Source of the DNA: Sphingopyxis sp. KK2
Lineage (GTDB): Bacteria > Pseudomonadota > Alphaproteobacteria > Sphingomonadales > Sphingomonadaceae
Length of the DNA: 47,306 nt
Direction of reading: 5' to 3'
NCBI RefSeq assembly: GCF_001990265.1
Contig: NZ_LYVN01000015.1
Span: 1 to 47,306 of the forward strand
Of this stretch, positions 1-8,436 are shown piece by piece. The position numbers were made by a program, and so were the translations under genes. The notes beneath the pieces were generated by a model. That model saw only the letters and a program-made list of their open reading frames with translations, had not been told where the DNA came from and did not search any database. Each line of letters begins with the position of its first letter. The stretch's first letter is position 1.

Positions 1-572
1 GCACGGAGCTGCTGCGCAAGCCGATGCGCGCCCGCCTCGCCGATGCGCCCGCCCTCCATCCGCTCCTCGCCACGGAACAGCTTGCCGCCGAGGAATGTGC
101 CCGTCGCGAGCACCACGGCGCCCGCGGCCAATTTCGTCCCGTCGCCGAGTTCGAGCCCCGCGACGCGCGCGCCGTCATCCGACAGGATCAGCGCCGACGC
201 CTCGCCCTCGACGACGGTAATGCCCGCCTCCGCGGCGAGCCGGTCCTGGATCGCCTGGCGATAGAGTTTGCGGTCGGCCTGGACACGCGGCCCCTGCACC
301 GCCGCGCCCTTCGACGCATTGAGCATCCGGTAATGGATCGCGGCACTGTCGGCCGCGCGCGCCATCCAGCCGTCGAGCGCGTCGACCTCGCGCATCAGAT
401 GCCCCTTGCCGAGCCCTCCGATCGCCGGGTTGCACGACATCGTCCCGATCAGCGCCGGGTCGAAACTGACGAGCGCGACGCGTGCGCCGAGCCGCGCGGC
501 GGCGGCGGCGGCCTCGGTTCCGGCGTGCCCACCGCCGACGACGATGACATCATATGTTGCGCTGCTGTGCAT
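1..572 (-). CDS. mnmG: MnmG (GidA), tRNA U34 carboxymethylaminomethyl-modifying enzyme, N-terminal part
   Basis: This is the first 190 codons of MnmG; the rest lies beyond the left edge. MnmG is the FAD enzyme that works with MnmE to add the carboxymethylaminomethyl group at wobble uridine 34 of certain tRNAs. The N-terminal FAD-binding Rossmann motif [10 protein letters not shown] is at residues 12-21, and the signature [14 protein letters not shown] follows at about residues 46-60. The start ATG at 570-572 puts this motif at the usual distance from the N terminus. It lies downstream of mnmE on the same strand, separated by only 76 bases, so the two partner enzymes are probably co-transcribed. 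Identification is secure; the C-terminal half cannot be checked. Confidence 0.96.
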   Translation of the reverse strand, partial: MHSSATYDVIVVGGGHAGTEAAAAAARLGARVALVSFDPALIGTMSCNPAIGGLGKGHLMREVDALDGWMARAADSAAIHYRMLNASKGAAVQGPRVQADRKLYRQAIQDRLAAEAGITVVEGEASALILSDDGARVAGLELGDGTKLAAGAVVLATGTFLGGKLFRGEERMEGGRIGEAGAHRLAQQLR

Positions 573-648
573 GATTGTGGCGGCGCTTACAGGATTCGCG
601 CGCGCAAATCCACCGGCGCGCGACCGATTGCCTGTTCCACGTGGAACA

Positions 649-1980
649 TCATTTCCCGATACAGAAACGACCGAACAGGGCGTCAAGCATCTCCTCGACC
701 CCGGCGCGCCCGGTGATCCGGTCGAGCGCCCCGCCCGCGAGCCGCAGCCGTTCGGCGAGCAGGATCAGGTCGCCCGCCTCGCGCGATCGCGCCTCGATCG
801 TCAGCCAGTCGCGTGCCTCGCCCAGCGCCTCGCGCTGGCGCCGCCGCAGCGCCGCCTCGCCCTCGCGCGGCAGCAGCGTGCGCGCCATTTCGACGATCAT
901 GCGGTGGAGCTTGTCCATCCCCTCACCCGTCGCTGCCGATAGTGTCAGGTCGCAGCGCGCCGCCTCGGCCTCCGCCGCCGCGTCGCCTTTCCAGCGATCG
1001 GACTGCGCCGCGACCAGAATCGCGCGGATATGCGCGGGTGCCTCCTTCGGCGGGCCGAGCCAAAGCAGGATGTCCGCCGCCTCGACCGCCGCCTTCGCGC
1101 GGTCGATGCCGATCATTTCGATCGTGTCGGCACTTTCGGCGCGCAATCCTGCCGTGTCCGAAAAGCGCATCGCGATCCCGTCGAGCGCCAGCGCGGTCTC
1201 GATCACATCGCGCGTCGTCCCCGCGACCGGCGACACGATCGCCAGCTCGCGCTTTGCTAAAGCATTGATAAGGGTCGATTTACCGGCATTGGGCGGCCCC
1301 GCGATGACCACCGACAGCCCCTCGGCGATTACCTCCGCCGCCGGCCGCGCCAGCCATCCGCCCAACTCGCCCGCCAGCGCCGCCATCCCCTCCCGCAAAC
1401 GCTGCGCGACACTTTCGCCAACTTCGACATCATCCTCATCGGCAAAATTCAGCTCGGCCTCCGCCCCCGCCATCAGCGTCAGCAGCCGCTCCTGCCACGC
1501 CTCGACCGCGCGCGACACATGCCCGCTCGCCATGCCGAGCGCTTGCCGCCGCTGGCTCTCGGTCTCGGCGGCGAGCAGGTCGGCGAGCCCCTCGGCCTCG
1601 GCAAGGTCGATCCGCCCGTTCTCGAAGGCGCGCCGCGTGAATTCCCCCGCCTCGGCACGGCGCAGCCCCGGCATCGCATCGAGCGCAGCCTCGACCGCCG
1701 CGACCACCGCGCGGCCGCCATGCAGATGCAGTTCGGCCAGATCCTCGCCCGTCGCGGTCGCCGGACCCCGGAACCACAGGACCAGCGCGCGATCGAGCGG
1801 CAACCCATCGGCTGCTTTAAGCTCCGCCAGCACAGCGCGGCGTGGCTCGGGCAAGCGCCCCGCCAGCGCCGCGAGCGCGTCCCCCGCCGCCGGCCCGCTG
1901 ACGCGCACGACGCCGATCGCCGCCGGCGGCATCCCGCTCGACAGCGCGAAAATCGTTTCGCGGCCTTCGTCTCGGTTCAG
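649..1980 (-). CDS. mnmE: MnmE (TrmE), tRNA-modifying GTPase, apparent CTG start
   Basis: MnmE is the GTPase partner of MnmG in wobble-uridine modification. From a CTG at 1978-1980 the product has 443 residues, normal for the family. The N-terminal folate-binding domain begins with ETIFALSSG at residues 8-16. The G domain has GPPNAGKS (228-235), GTTRD (254-258) and DTAGLR (275-280). The G4 position reads AQSD (325-328) instead of NKxD. The C terminus ends CIGK, the conserved Cys motif. No ATG, GTG or TTG lies near the expected N terminus: the next downstream ATG would delete the conserved TIFALSSG, and upstream the frame runs through the preceding gene. The CTG overlaps the stop of the upstream DUF6489 gene (CTGA) and has an AAGGGA Shine-Dalgarno-like run eight bases before it. 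The start choice is inference; the gene identity is firm. Confidence 0.93.
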   Translation of the reverse strand: MNRDEGRETIFALSSGMPPAAIGVVRVSGPAAGDALAALAGRLPEPRRAVLAELKAADGLPLDRALVLWFRGPATATGEDLAELHLHGGRAVVAAVEAALDAMPGLRRAEAGEFTRRAFENGRIDLAEAEGLADLLAAETESQRRQALGMASGHVSRAVEAWQERLLTLMAGAEAELNFADEDDVEVGESVAQRLREGMAALAGELGGWLARPAAEVIAEGLSVVIAGPPNAGKSTLINALAKRELAIVSPVAGTTRDVIETALALDGIAMRFSDTAGLRAESADTIEMIGIDRAKAAVEAADILLWLGPPKEAPAHIRAILVAAQSDRWKGDAAAEAEAARCDLTLSAATGEGMDKLHRMIVEMARTLLPREGEAALRRRQREALGEARDWLTIEARSREAGDLILLAERLRLAGGALDRITGRAGVEEMLDALFGRFCIGK

Positions 1981-2267
1981 CTCTTGCGTCCCTTCGCGGA
2001 CTTGTCGTCCGCTTCCGCCGCTTTGCTCGCGCCGCCCATCAGGCCGCCACCGAACTGGCTCATCAGCGATTGCACCAGCCCCAGTCCGCCTTCGCCCATC
2101 GGCACCCAGCTCTTGACCATCGTCTGGACCATGTCGGGCGTAATCCCCTTGGCCATCAGCTCCTTGACGCGGTCGAGATAGATGTCGTGGAGCGGCTCGA
2201 GGTCGGGCAGGCCGAAAAGCCGCCGCGCCTCTTCGGGGGTACAATCGATCTCGATATTGAATTTCAT
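1977..2267 (-). CDS. DUF6489 family small protein
   Basis: A 96-residue protein beginning MKFNIEIDCTPEEARRLFGLP, which I recognise as the DUF6489 family of sphingomonads and relatives. No function is established. The N-terminal part (1-60) looks like a compact helical domain. The middle (60-80) is Gly/Met-rich (QFGGGLMGG) and the C-terminal 20 residues are charged and probably disordered. The ATG at 2265-2267 was chosen because the longer upstream extension is low-complexity and unlike the family. Its TGA stop overlaps the apparent CTG start of mnmE, so the two are probably translationally coupled. A polyhydroxyalkanoate-granule or phasin-like role is only speculation from composition. Confidence 0.8.
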   Translation of the reverse strand: MKFNIEIDCTPEEARRLFGLPDLEPLHDIYLDRVKELMAKGITPDMVQTMVKSWVPMGEGGLGLVQSLMSQFGGGLMGGASKAAEADDKSAKGRKS

Positions 2268-2376
2268 CGCCTGTCTCCGCCCCGCAAAAAAGCTTGTGGC
2301 GCGCTTGAGCCGCGCCGCTGCGGCGGCTAGCTTCGCGCTTTCACTGCCAAGAAGCAAGAGTCAGGAGAGTCCCCTC

Positions 2377-3075
2377 ATGTCCGCCACCAACACGACCATC
2401 CCCGCGCTCGACGGCGAGGGGGACATCCCCGCCTATGTCGCGCGTCCCGACGCCGACAGCTCGCGCGCGATCATCGTCATCCCCGAAATCTTCGGGGTAA
2501 ATGCCGGCATCCGCAAGAAATGCGACGACTGGGCGGCCGAGGGCTATCTGGCGATCGCGCCCGACATCTTCTGGCGCTTCGCCCCCGGGGTCGAACTCAA
2601 CCCCGATATCGAGGCGGAACTGCAGGAAGCCTTCGGCTATTTCGGCCAATATGACGCCGACAATGGCGTCAAGGATATCGAAGCGGCGATCCGCTGGCTC
2701 CATGCAGAGGGCGCCGCGAAAGTGGGCTGCGTCGGCTTCTGCCTCGGCGGACGCCTCGCCTATATGGCCGCCGCGCGCACCGACGTGAACGCCTCGGTCG
2801 GCTATTATGGCGTGATGATCGACCAGATGCTGAACGAAAGCCATGCGATCGCGCACCCGCTGATGCTTCATATCCCGACCGAGGACCATCTCGTCGACCA
2901 TGATGCGCAGAAGCGCATCCACGAAGGGCTCGACGCGCATCCGAAGGTGACGATCCACGATTATCAGGGCCTCGACCATGGTTTCGCCGCGGCGATGGGC
3001 AATCGCCGCAACGAGGAGGGCGCACAGCTCGCCGACGGCCGCACCAGGGCCTTCTTTGCCGAGGCACTCGCATGA
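2377..3075 (+). CDS. Dienelactone hydrolase family protein
   Basis: A 232-residue alpha/beta-hydrolase of the dienelactone hydrolase family. The nucleophile elbow is GFCLGG with Cys122 in place of the usual Ser. A candidate acid is Asp170 or Asp174 and the base is His201 (LDHGF). The conserved Glu37 in PEIFG is also present, typical of true DLH-type enzymes. Members hydrolyse lactones or small esters; the substrate here is unknown. The start at 2377 follows a good AGGAGA ribosome-binding site. It is the first gene of a three-gene plus-strand island, diverging from the DUF6489 gene across about 110 bases, and its stop overlaps the next start (ATGA). It should be cytoplasmic, as no signal peptide is visible. 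Confidence 0.93.
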   Translation: MSATNTTIPALDGEGDIPAYVARPDADSSRAIIVIPEIFGVNAGIRKKCDDWAAEGYLAIAPDIFWRFAPGVELNPDIEAELQEAFGYFGQYDADNGVKDIEAAIRWLHAEGAAKVGCVGFCLGGRLAYMAAARTDVNASVGYYGVMIDQMLNESHAIAHPLMLHIPTEDHLVDHDAQKRIHEGLDAHPKVTIHDYQGLDHGFAAAMGNRRNEEGAQLADGRTRAFFAEALA

Positions 3076-3473
3076 GCGGCGCCGAGGCCGGGGTCGCCGC
3101 CTGGCACGCCTATATGGTGGGCGGCGGCGATCCGCAGGCGCTGCGCGCGATGCTCGCCGAAGATGCGGTCTTCCATTCGCCCGTCGTCCACACCCCGCAG
3201 GAGGGGCAGGACAAGGTCTTTGCCTATCTTCATGCCGCGAGCCACGCGCTCGGCGGCGACGATTTCCGCTACCTGCGCGAGATCGTCGACGGCGACCAGG
3301 CGATGCTCGAATTCGCCACCACCCTCGACGATATCCAGATCAACGGCGTCGATATCATCCGCTGGAACGACGAGGGCAAGATCGTCGATTTCAAGGTGAT
3401 GGTGCGGCCGTTGAAGGCGATCAACAAGGTGTGGGAGAAGATGGCCGCGATGCTCGCCGCGCAGGCGGGCTGA
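3072..3473 (+). CDS. NTF2-like / SnoaL-like protein
   Basis: A 133-residue protein with the cone-shaped NTF2/SnoaL-like fold signature: an N-terminal helix (WHAYMVGGGDPQALRAMLAE), a strand with DAVFHSPVVHTP, and later strands including DGDQAMLEFATTL and NGVDIIRWNDEGKIVDFKVM. Family members are small lyases, isomerases or ligand binders, and the specific activity cannot be read here. The start overlaps the stop of the dienelactone hydrolase gene by four bases, suggesting translational coupling and perhaps a shared pathway. The next gene starts four bases after its stop. Confidence 0.85.
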   Translation: MSGAEAGVAAWHAYMVGGGDPQALRAMLAEDAVFHSPVVHTPQEGQDKVFAYLHAASHALGGDDFRYLREIVDGDQAMLEFATTLDDIQINGVDIIRWNDEGKIVDFKVMVRPLKAINKVWEKMAAMLAAQAG

Positions 3474-3477
3474 CGCG

Positions 3478-5064
3478 ATGCTGCGGGTGCCGCGCTGGAT
3501 CGCCATCCCCGTCCTGATCCTCGCGATCGCGGGCGCGGCGTGGTGGCATCCGGCGCGCTGGACGCTGCTCCTCTCGGTGCCGCTGCTCGGCATCGCGCTC
3601 TATGACGCCGTGCAGTCACACCATAGCCTGCGCCGCAATTACCCGCTGATCGCGCGTGTCCGCTGGCTGTTCGAGGCGCTGCGTCCCTTCCTCTACGCCT
3701 ATATCGTCGAAAGCCCGCTCGACGGGCGCCCCTTCGCGCGCACCGAACGCGACCTCGTCTATGCACGCGCGAAGGGCGACCTCGATTCGCATCCCTTCGG
3801 CACCGAACTCGACGTCTATTCGGACGAATATGAGTGGATGAGCCACAGCATGGCGCCGGCGATCGCGCCCGACCGCACGCGCCGCGTCGCGGTCGGCAGT
3901 TCGCAATGCAGCCAGCCCTATGATGCCGCATTGCTCAATATCTCGGCGATGAGCTTCGGCTCGCTCGGCGCCAATGCGATCGAGGCGCTCAACCGCGGCG
4001 CCCAGCTCGGCGGCTTCTATCACGACACCGGCGAAGGCGGCTTCAGCCCCTATCACCGCAAGCATGGCGGCGACATCGTATGGGAGCTCGGCAGCGGCTA
4101 TTTCGGTTGCCGCGACCAGGCCGGGCATTTCGACCCCGAACGCTTTCGCGACGCCGCGCAGACCGACCAGATACGGATGATCGAGATCAAGCTCAGCCAG
4201 GGTGCCAAGCCCGGCCATGGCGGGGTGCTCCCCGGACCCAAGGTCAGCGCCGAGATCGCGGCGACGCGCGGCGTTCCCGAGGGCATGGATTGCATCTCGC
4301 CCGTCGCGCATTCGGCCTTTTCGACGCCGGTGGAACTCGTCCTGTGGGCCGCAAAACTGCGCGAACTGGCGGGCGGCAAGCCCGTCGGAATCAAGCTCTG
4401 CGTCGGCCAGCCGCACGAAATCTATGCCGTCATGAAGGCGATGATCGAGACCGGCGTCCGCCTCGACTATATCGTCGTCGACGGCGCCGAGGGCGGCACC
4501 GGCGCAGCACCGGTCGAATTTTCGAACCGCGTCGGCATGCCGCTGCGCGAAGGGCTGATCTTCGTGCGCAACGCGCTCGTCGGCTGCGGCCTCAAGGAAG
4601 AGATCAGGCTCGCCGCGTCGGGCAAGGTCCATTCGGGCGCCGGACTTGCAGTCAACGCCGCGCTGGGCGCCGACTGGTCGAACGCCGCGCGCGCCTTCAT
4701 GTTCTCGCTCGGCTGCGTCCAGTCGCTGCAATGCCACACCGACCGCTGCCCGACCGGCGTCGCGACGCAGGATCCCGGCCGCCAGCGCGGGCTGGTGGTC
4801 GAAGAAAAGGCCGAACGCGTCCGCCGCTTCCAGGCGGCGACGGTCAACGCGCTCTGGGACATCACCTGCGCGATGGGGCTCGAAACCCCGTGGCAGATCA
4901 TGCCGCACCATTTGCACGAACGGCTCAATTCGGCGCGCTCGGACTCGATTGACCGAATCTATAAATTCTACGAACGCGGCGTGCTGCTCGACGACCCCGA
5001 TTCGGTCGCCGGAGCCCGTTATTGGGCGATGGCAAGCGCCGACAGCTTTCGCGCGGCGCTCTAG
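3478..5064 (+). CDS. FMN-binding glutamate synthase family protein (membrane-anchored GltS-domain protein)
   Basis: A 528-residue protein with the glutamate synthase central (FMN) domain but without the N-terminal glutaminase or the C-terminal beta-helix of GltB. Two hydrophobic segments lie within residues 7-45, so it is probably anchored in the inner membrane. Domain landmarks are MSFGSLGANAIEALNRGA, HDTGEGGFSPYH, the flavin-site run GAKPGHGGVLPGPKV, DGAEGGTGAAP, and an iron-sulfur motif C-x5-C-x4-C (CVQSLQCHTDRC) followed by PTGVATQDP. The architecture matches the YerD-like stand-alone family, whose physiological role is not well defined. It lies four bases after the NTF2-like gene. Its TAG stop shares the palindrome CTAG with the stop of the convergent DUF1489 gene. 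Confidence 0.92.
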   Translation: MLRVPRWIAIPVLILAIAGAAWWHPARWTLLLSVPLLGIALYDAVQSHHSLRRNYPLIARVRWLFEALRPFLYAYIVESPLDGRPFARTERDLVYARAKGDLDSHPFGTELDVYSDEYEWMSHSMAPAIAPDRTRRVAVGSSQCSQPYDAALLNISAMSFGSLGANAIEALNRGAQLGGFYHDTGEGGFSPYHRKHGGDIVWELGSGYFGCRDQAGHFDPERFRDAAQTDQIRMIEIKLSQGAKPGHGGVLPGPKVSAEIAATRGVPEGMDCISPVAHSAFSTPVELVLWAAKLRELAGGKPVGIKLCVGQPHEIYAVMKAMIETGVRLDYIVVDGAEGGTGAAPVEFSNRVGMPLREGLIFVRNALVGCGLKEEIRLAASGKVHSGAGLAVNAALGADWSNAARAFMFSLGCVQSLQCHTDRCPTGVATQDPGRQRGLVVEEKAERVRRFQAATVNALWDITCAMGLETPWQIMPHHLHERLNSARSDSIDRIYKFYERGVLLDDPDSVAGARYWAMASADSFRAAL

Positions 5065-5462
5065 ATCAGGCTGAGTTCGGCAAGCTCGCGATAAAGCTCG
5101 GGCGGCAGGTCGCCGATCCCGTCGCTTTCGTCGACGCCCTTGGGGGCATCGGCCTCGGCCAGGTAGCGCCAGCCCTGATGCGCACGCTTGGGCTGCGGGT
5201 GGATGCGCTCGAGGTCCGCGACGCAGACGATATCGATCCGCCCGTCCTCGCGCTCGTCGAAACGCAAGATTTCGACCCGCCCGACGAGTATGTGCTTCAC
5301 GATGAAATGCAACTTTCCGCCGATCAGTTCGTCGACGCGCTTCGGCTTGAACCGCGTCGTGAAACGCACCTCACCGCCTTCGGCCCGCATCGCAATACGC
5401 GATGCAAGCGAAGGATAGTCGGGACAGCCGACGGCGACGCGGGTCATATGAAGCTGGGACAT
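5061..5462 (-). CDS. DUF1489 family protein
   Basis: A 133-residue protein of the alphaproteobacterial DUF1489 family, recognised from the TRVAVGCPDY start region, the central RFTTRFKPKRVDELIGGKL block and the VCVADLERIHPQPKRAHQGWRYL block. No function is known. I used the first ATG (5460-5462). A second in-frame ATG at 5445-5447 (MTRVAVGC) is equally possible, because neither has a clear ribosome-binding site. It converges on the glutamate synthase-like gene and the two stop codons overlap. Confidence 0.85.
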   Translation of the reverse strand: MSQLHMTRVAVGCPDYPSLASRIAMRAEGGEVRFTTRFKPKRVDELIGGKLHFIVKHILVGRVEILRFDEREDGRIDIVCVADLERIHPQPKRAHQGWRYLAEADAPKGVDESDGIGDLPPELYRELAELSLI

Positions 5463-5493
5463 CGATCGGATTTGGGGGTCGGTGCCCGCCGAT

Positions 5494-5913
5494 TCAACTC
5501 GGCTGGCCGCTCAAATAATAATCGCCGCGAACCGCGGGATTCACCGGCGTTGTCATCAGGAGAAAAGGCGCAACGAGAAAAAAGCCGAGCCCCTGGAGAC
5601 CCGCAACCAGCGCAAAAGGCAACGCGAATATCGCGGTCACGCCGAGCCATGCGACCGAAAGACGCGCCATCGCCGAACGCATGGCGTGCGGAAATTCGGG
5701 CGCAAAATCCTCGGCAGTCTCACGCAAAATCGCGCTCGCTTCGTCATGGCATCCGATCGGGATCAGGATCCGGAATCCGCCGATAGCGAGGATGTCGGGC
5801 GATACGCTGGTGTAAAATTCGCCGCCGACGTCGACCGGAATACCCGCTGCGTCGAGCTTGGCTGCGACGACCAAGGCTTCGCCCCGGCTCAGCAGCGTCG
5901 CAATCGGAACCAT
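5494..5913 (-). CDS. DUF2007-type protein with C-terminal membrane segments
   Basis: A 139-residue protein. The N-terminal 65 residues resemble the DUF2007 (putative signal-transducing) domain: LLSRGEALVVAAKLDAAGIPVDV, then a glycine-rich turn and FRILIPIGCHDEASAILRE. Residues about 85-125 are strongly hydrophobic (WLGVTAIFALPFALVAGL, GFFLVAPFLLM) and look like two transmembrane helices. I chose the ATG at 5911-5913 because a GGGGGA run precedes it. The upstream ATG at 5926-5928 would add five residues. It is the last gene of the run from hemE to here, about 50 bases after terC. Function unknown. Confidence 0.75.
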   Translation of the reverse strand: MVPIATLLSRGEALVVAAKLDAAGIPVDVGGEFYTSVSPDILAIGGFRILIPIGCHDEASAILRETAEDFAPEFPHAMRSAMARLSVAWLGVTAIFALPFALVAGLQGLGFFLVAPFLLMTTPVNPAVRGDYYLSGQPS

Positions 5914-5960
5914 CGCATCCCCCGTCATGGACCGGTGATGCGATGGATGCCCGACAAAGT

Positions 5961-6686
5961 CTAGCCGAACAGCGTGCCGATACCGACGCTCGGGTCGATC
6001 CAGCCTTCATAGATCATCTTGACCGCAACATAGAGGATCACGGCGAGGCCGATATAGGCGATCCAGCGGTAGCGTTCGATATACTTCGCGATGATATTCG
6101 CCGCGACGCCCATCAGTGCGACCGCAACGATCAGGCCGACAATCATGATGCCCGGATGTTCGCGTGCCGCACCGGCGACCGCGAGCACATTGTCGAGGCT
6201 CATGCTGACGTCGGCGACCGCGACCGCCCAAGCGGCGGCGGCAAAGCTCTTGGCGGGCTTCAGCCCCGAATGCTCGTCGCCATGGACTTCGGGCGAACCC
6301 GCCGAATGCGCACCTTCGCGCAATTCGCGCCACATTTTCCAGGCCACCCAGATCAGCAGCAGGCCGCCAACAAAGATCAGCCCGACGATGCCCATCAGCT
6401 GCTGGACGACGAGCGCAAAGGCGACGCGCAGCACCAGCGCGGCAAGCACGCCGATGATGATGACCTTGCGCCGCTGGTCGGCGGGAAGCCCCGCCGCGAG
6501 CGCGCCGACGACGATCGCATTGTCGCCCGCGAGGACGATGTCGATCATCAGCACCTGCAAAAAGGCCGACATCGCCGCAGGTGACCCGATATTGCTGAAG
6601 TCATTGACAATGTGCTGCCAGATTTCGGCCGGCGACCCGAAGCTCGGTGCGGCGGCAGCCGCGTGTGTCAAAATATCCAATATCAC
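5961..6686 (-). CDS. TerC family integral membrane protein
   Basis: A 241-residue TerC-family membrane protein, which this family links to metal-ion (often manganese) export. The two conserved acidic transmembrane motifs are present: DIVLAGDNAIVVG near residue 50, and DVSMSLDNVLAVAG in the second half. About seven hydrophobic segments are visible, with a hydrophilic loop (REGAHSAGSPEVHGDEHSG) between the two halves. Its start overlaps the stop of the upstream monooxygenase gene (ATGA). No yybP-ykoY riboswitch-like sequence can be present upstream because that space is coding. The substrate is inferred from family only. Confidence 0.93.
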   Translation of the reverse strand: MILDILTHAAAAAPSFGSPAEIWQHIVNDFSNIGSPAAMSAFLQVLMIDIVLAGDNAIVVGALAAGLPADQRRKVIIIGVLAALVLRVAFALVVQQLMGIVGLIFVGGLLLIWVAWKMWRELREGAHSAGSPEVHGDEHSGLKPAKSFAAAAWAVAVADVSMSLDNVLAVAGAAREHPGIMIVGLIVAVALMGVAANIIAKYIERYRWIAYIGLAVILYVAVKMIYEGWIDPSVGIGTLFG

Positions 6687-6976
6687 AGCTTGTCCCCGAA
6701 ATAGCTGACCTCTGGAATAGGGTCATAAAAGCGATGCAGCAATGCCCGCCACTGCTCGTAACGATCCGACCTGCGGAACCCGTCGCGATGATCCTCGACC
6801 GACCGCCATTCGACCAACAACAGATAGGGCTGTCCGGTTCCTGTCGGACGGCGAATCTCGAGCGAAATAAAGCCGGGCGATGCGGCGATCAGCGGCCGCG
6901 CCGCGGCGATGGCCGCCTCGAACGCCGCCTCGCTGCCCGCACGGACGGGGAGCAAGGCATGTTCGAGCACGGCCAT
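6683..6976 (-). CDS. Antibiotic biosynthesis monooxygenase (ABM) domain protein
   Basis: A 97-residue single-domain protein with the ferredoxin-like ABM fold. It begins VLEHALLPVRAGSEAAFEAA, continues with PGFISLEIRRP and the YLLLVEWRSVEDHRDGF block, and ends with the C-terminal helix WRALLHRFYDP. Members include small quinone-forming oxygenases and haem-degrading enzymes, but many are uncharacterised and nothing here fixes the activity. It starts nine bases after the rho stop and overlaps terC by four bases, so it is probably co-transcribed with rho. Confidence 0.88.
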   Translation of the reverse strand: MAVLEHALLPVRAGSEAAFEAAIAAARPLIAASPGFISLEIRRPTGTGQPYLLLVEWRSVEDHRDGFRRSDRYEQWRALLHRFYDPIPEVSYFGDKL

Positions 6977-6985
6977 GACGCCGGC

Positions 6986-8242
6986 TTACTGGTTCATGCT
7001 GTCGAAGAAATCCTCGTTGGTCTTCGAATCCTTGATCTTGTCGAGCAGGAACTCCATCGCGTCGACCGTGCCCATCTGCATGAGGATACGGCGCAGCACC
7101 CACATCTTCGACAGCTTGTCCTTCTCGACGAGCAATTCTTCCTTGCGGGTACCCGACTTGCCGACGTCGAGCGACGGGAAGATGCGCTTGTCGGCGACCT
7201 TGCGGTCGAGCACGATTTCCGAGTTACCCGTGCCCTTGAATTCTTCGAAGATGACCTCGTCCATGCGGCTGCCGGTATCGATCAGCGCTGTCGCGATGAT
7301 CGACAGCGAACCGCCCTCCTCGATATTGCGCGCGGCGCCGAAGAAGCGCTTCGGGCGCTGCAGCGCATTTGCGTCGACACCGCCGGTCAGCACCTTGCCC
7401 GACGAGGGGACGACAGTGTTGTAGGCGCGGCCGAGGCGCGTGATCGAGTCGAGCAGGATGACGACATCCTTCTTGTGCTCGACGAGACGCTTGGCCTTTT
7501 CGATCACCATTTCGGCGACCTGAACGTGGCGCGTCGCGGGTTCGTCGAAGGTCGAGGAGACGACCTCGCCGTTCACGCTGCGCTGCATGTCGGTGACTTC
7601 CTCGGGACGTTCGTCGACGAGCAGGACGATGAGGTAAACCTCGGGGTGGTTGTCGGTGATCGCCTTGGCGATATTTTGCAGGAGCACCGTTTTACCCGTG
7701 CGCGGCGGCGCGACGATCAGCGCGCGCTGACCCTTGCCCTGCGGGCTGACGAGGTCGATGACGCGCGCCGACTTGTCCTTGACCGTCGGGTCGACGGTGT
7801 CGAGCGACAATTTCTGGTTCGGATAGAGCGGCGTGAGATTGTCGAAATTGACGCGGTGGCGGACCGCTTCGGGGTCGTCGAAATTGACCTTGATCAGCTT
7901 GGTCAGCGCGAAATAGCGCTCGCCATCGCGCGGGGCACGGATCTCGCCTTCGACGGTGTCGCCGGTGCGCAGGCCATATTTGCGAACCTGGTTCGGCGAG
8001 ACGTAAATGTCGTCGGGACCGGCCAGATAGTTCGCGTCCGACGAGCGCAGGAAACCGAACGAGTCCGGGAGGACCTCGATCGTGCCCGATCCGATGATTT
8101 CCTCGCCCTCTTCGGCGAGTTCTTTCAGGATCGAGAACATCAGGTCCTGCTTGCGCAGCGTCGACGCGCCCTCGACGCCCAGTTCCTCGGCCATTTCGAC
8201 GAGTTGGGCGGGCGCTTTGGTTTTGAGTTCTTTGAGATGCAT
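6986..8242 (-). CDS. rho: Transcription termination factor Rho
   Basis: A 418-residue Rho, the hexameric RNA-dependent ATPase that ends transcription. The N-terminal RNA-binding domain (residues about 1-120) has [22 protein letters not shown] and the cold-shock-like [11 protein letters not shown]. The ATPase core has the P-loop [12 protein letters not shown] (about 178-189), the Walker B region [16 protein letters not shown], the Q-loop/R-loop segments, and the conserved end [11 protein letters not shown]. Length matches alphaproteobacterial Rho. The gene sits between hemJ and the ABM gene. The 194-base leader carries two small hairpins. Confidence 0.98.
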   Translation of the reverse strand: MHLKELKTKAPAQLVEMAEELGVEGASTLRKQDLMFSILKELAEEGEEIIGSGTIEVLPDSFGFLRSSDANYLAGPDDIYVSPNQVRKYGLRTGDTVEGEIRAPRDGERYFALTKLIKVNFDDPEAVRHRVNFDNLTPLYPNQKLSLDTVDPTVKDKSARVIDLVSPQGKGQRALIVAPPRTGKTVLLQNIAKAITDNHPEVYLIVLLVDERPEEVTDMQRSVNGEVVSSTFDEPATRHVQVAEMVIEKAKRLVEHKKDVVILLDSITRLGRAYNTVVPSSGKVLTGGVDANALQRPKRFFGAARNIEEGGSLSIIATALIDTGSRMDEVIFEEFKGTGNSEIVLDRKVADKRIFPSLDVGKSGTRKEELLVEKDKLSKMWVLRRILMQMGTVDAMEFLLDKIKDSKTNEDFFDSMNQ

Positions 8243-8292
8243 GGGATGGATTCCGGGTATGAATATCGGGAGAAAATTACACTAAGTTCGTT

Positions 8293-8328
8293 GCACCGGC
8301 TGGTGCCTATCCGGCCGTGGGACGGCCG
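8293..8328 (-). promoter_or_regulatory. Hairpin pair in the rho leader
   Basis: Two palindromes lie 50-90 bases upstream of the rho start: a 5-bp GCACC/GGTGC stem at 8293-8306, and a 7-bp stem (arms 8312-8318 and 8322-8328, loop GGG). Rho is autoregulated in other bacteria, so this structured leader could take part. No T-run follows, so it is not a standard intrinsic terminator. Role is inference. Confidence 0.35.
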
Positions 8329-8436
8329 TTACCGATAGCATCGGCGCATGGAAGCGCCGCCCGCAGGAAGCGGGGTTGATCGGCCCCTAGAACCGGCTTT
8401 TGCCCAAGTCAATCGGGGCTGCGCCAGATCGAAGCC

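Noticed and set aside
575-2116. Long plus-strand open frame antisense to mnmE
   Set aside because: Ser/Arg/Ala-rich product with no recognisable domain; typical shadow of a high-GC gene. MnmE motifs on the other strand are clear.
6647-8338. 563-codon plus-strand frame antisense to rho
   Set aside because: Composition (Asp/Arg/Leu/His-rich without motifs) is that of a complement of Rho; no ribosome-binding site or homology.
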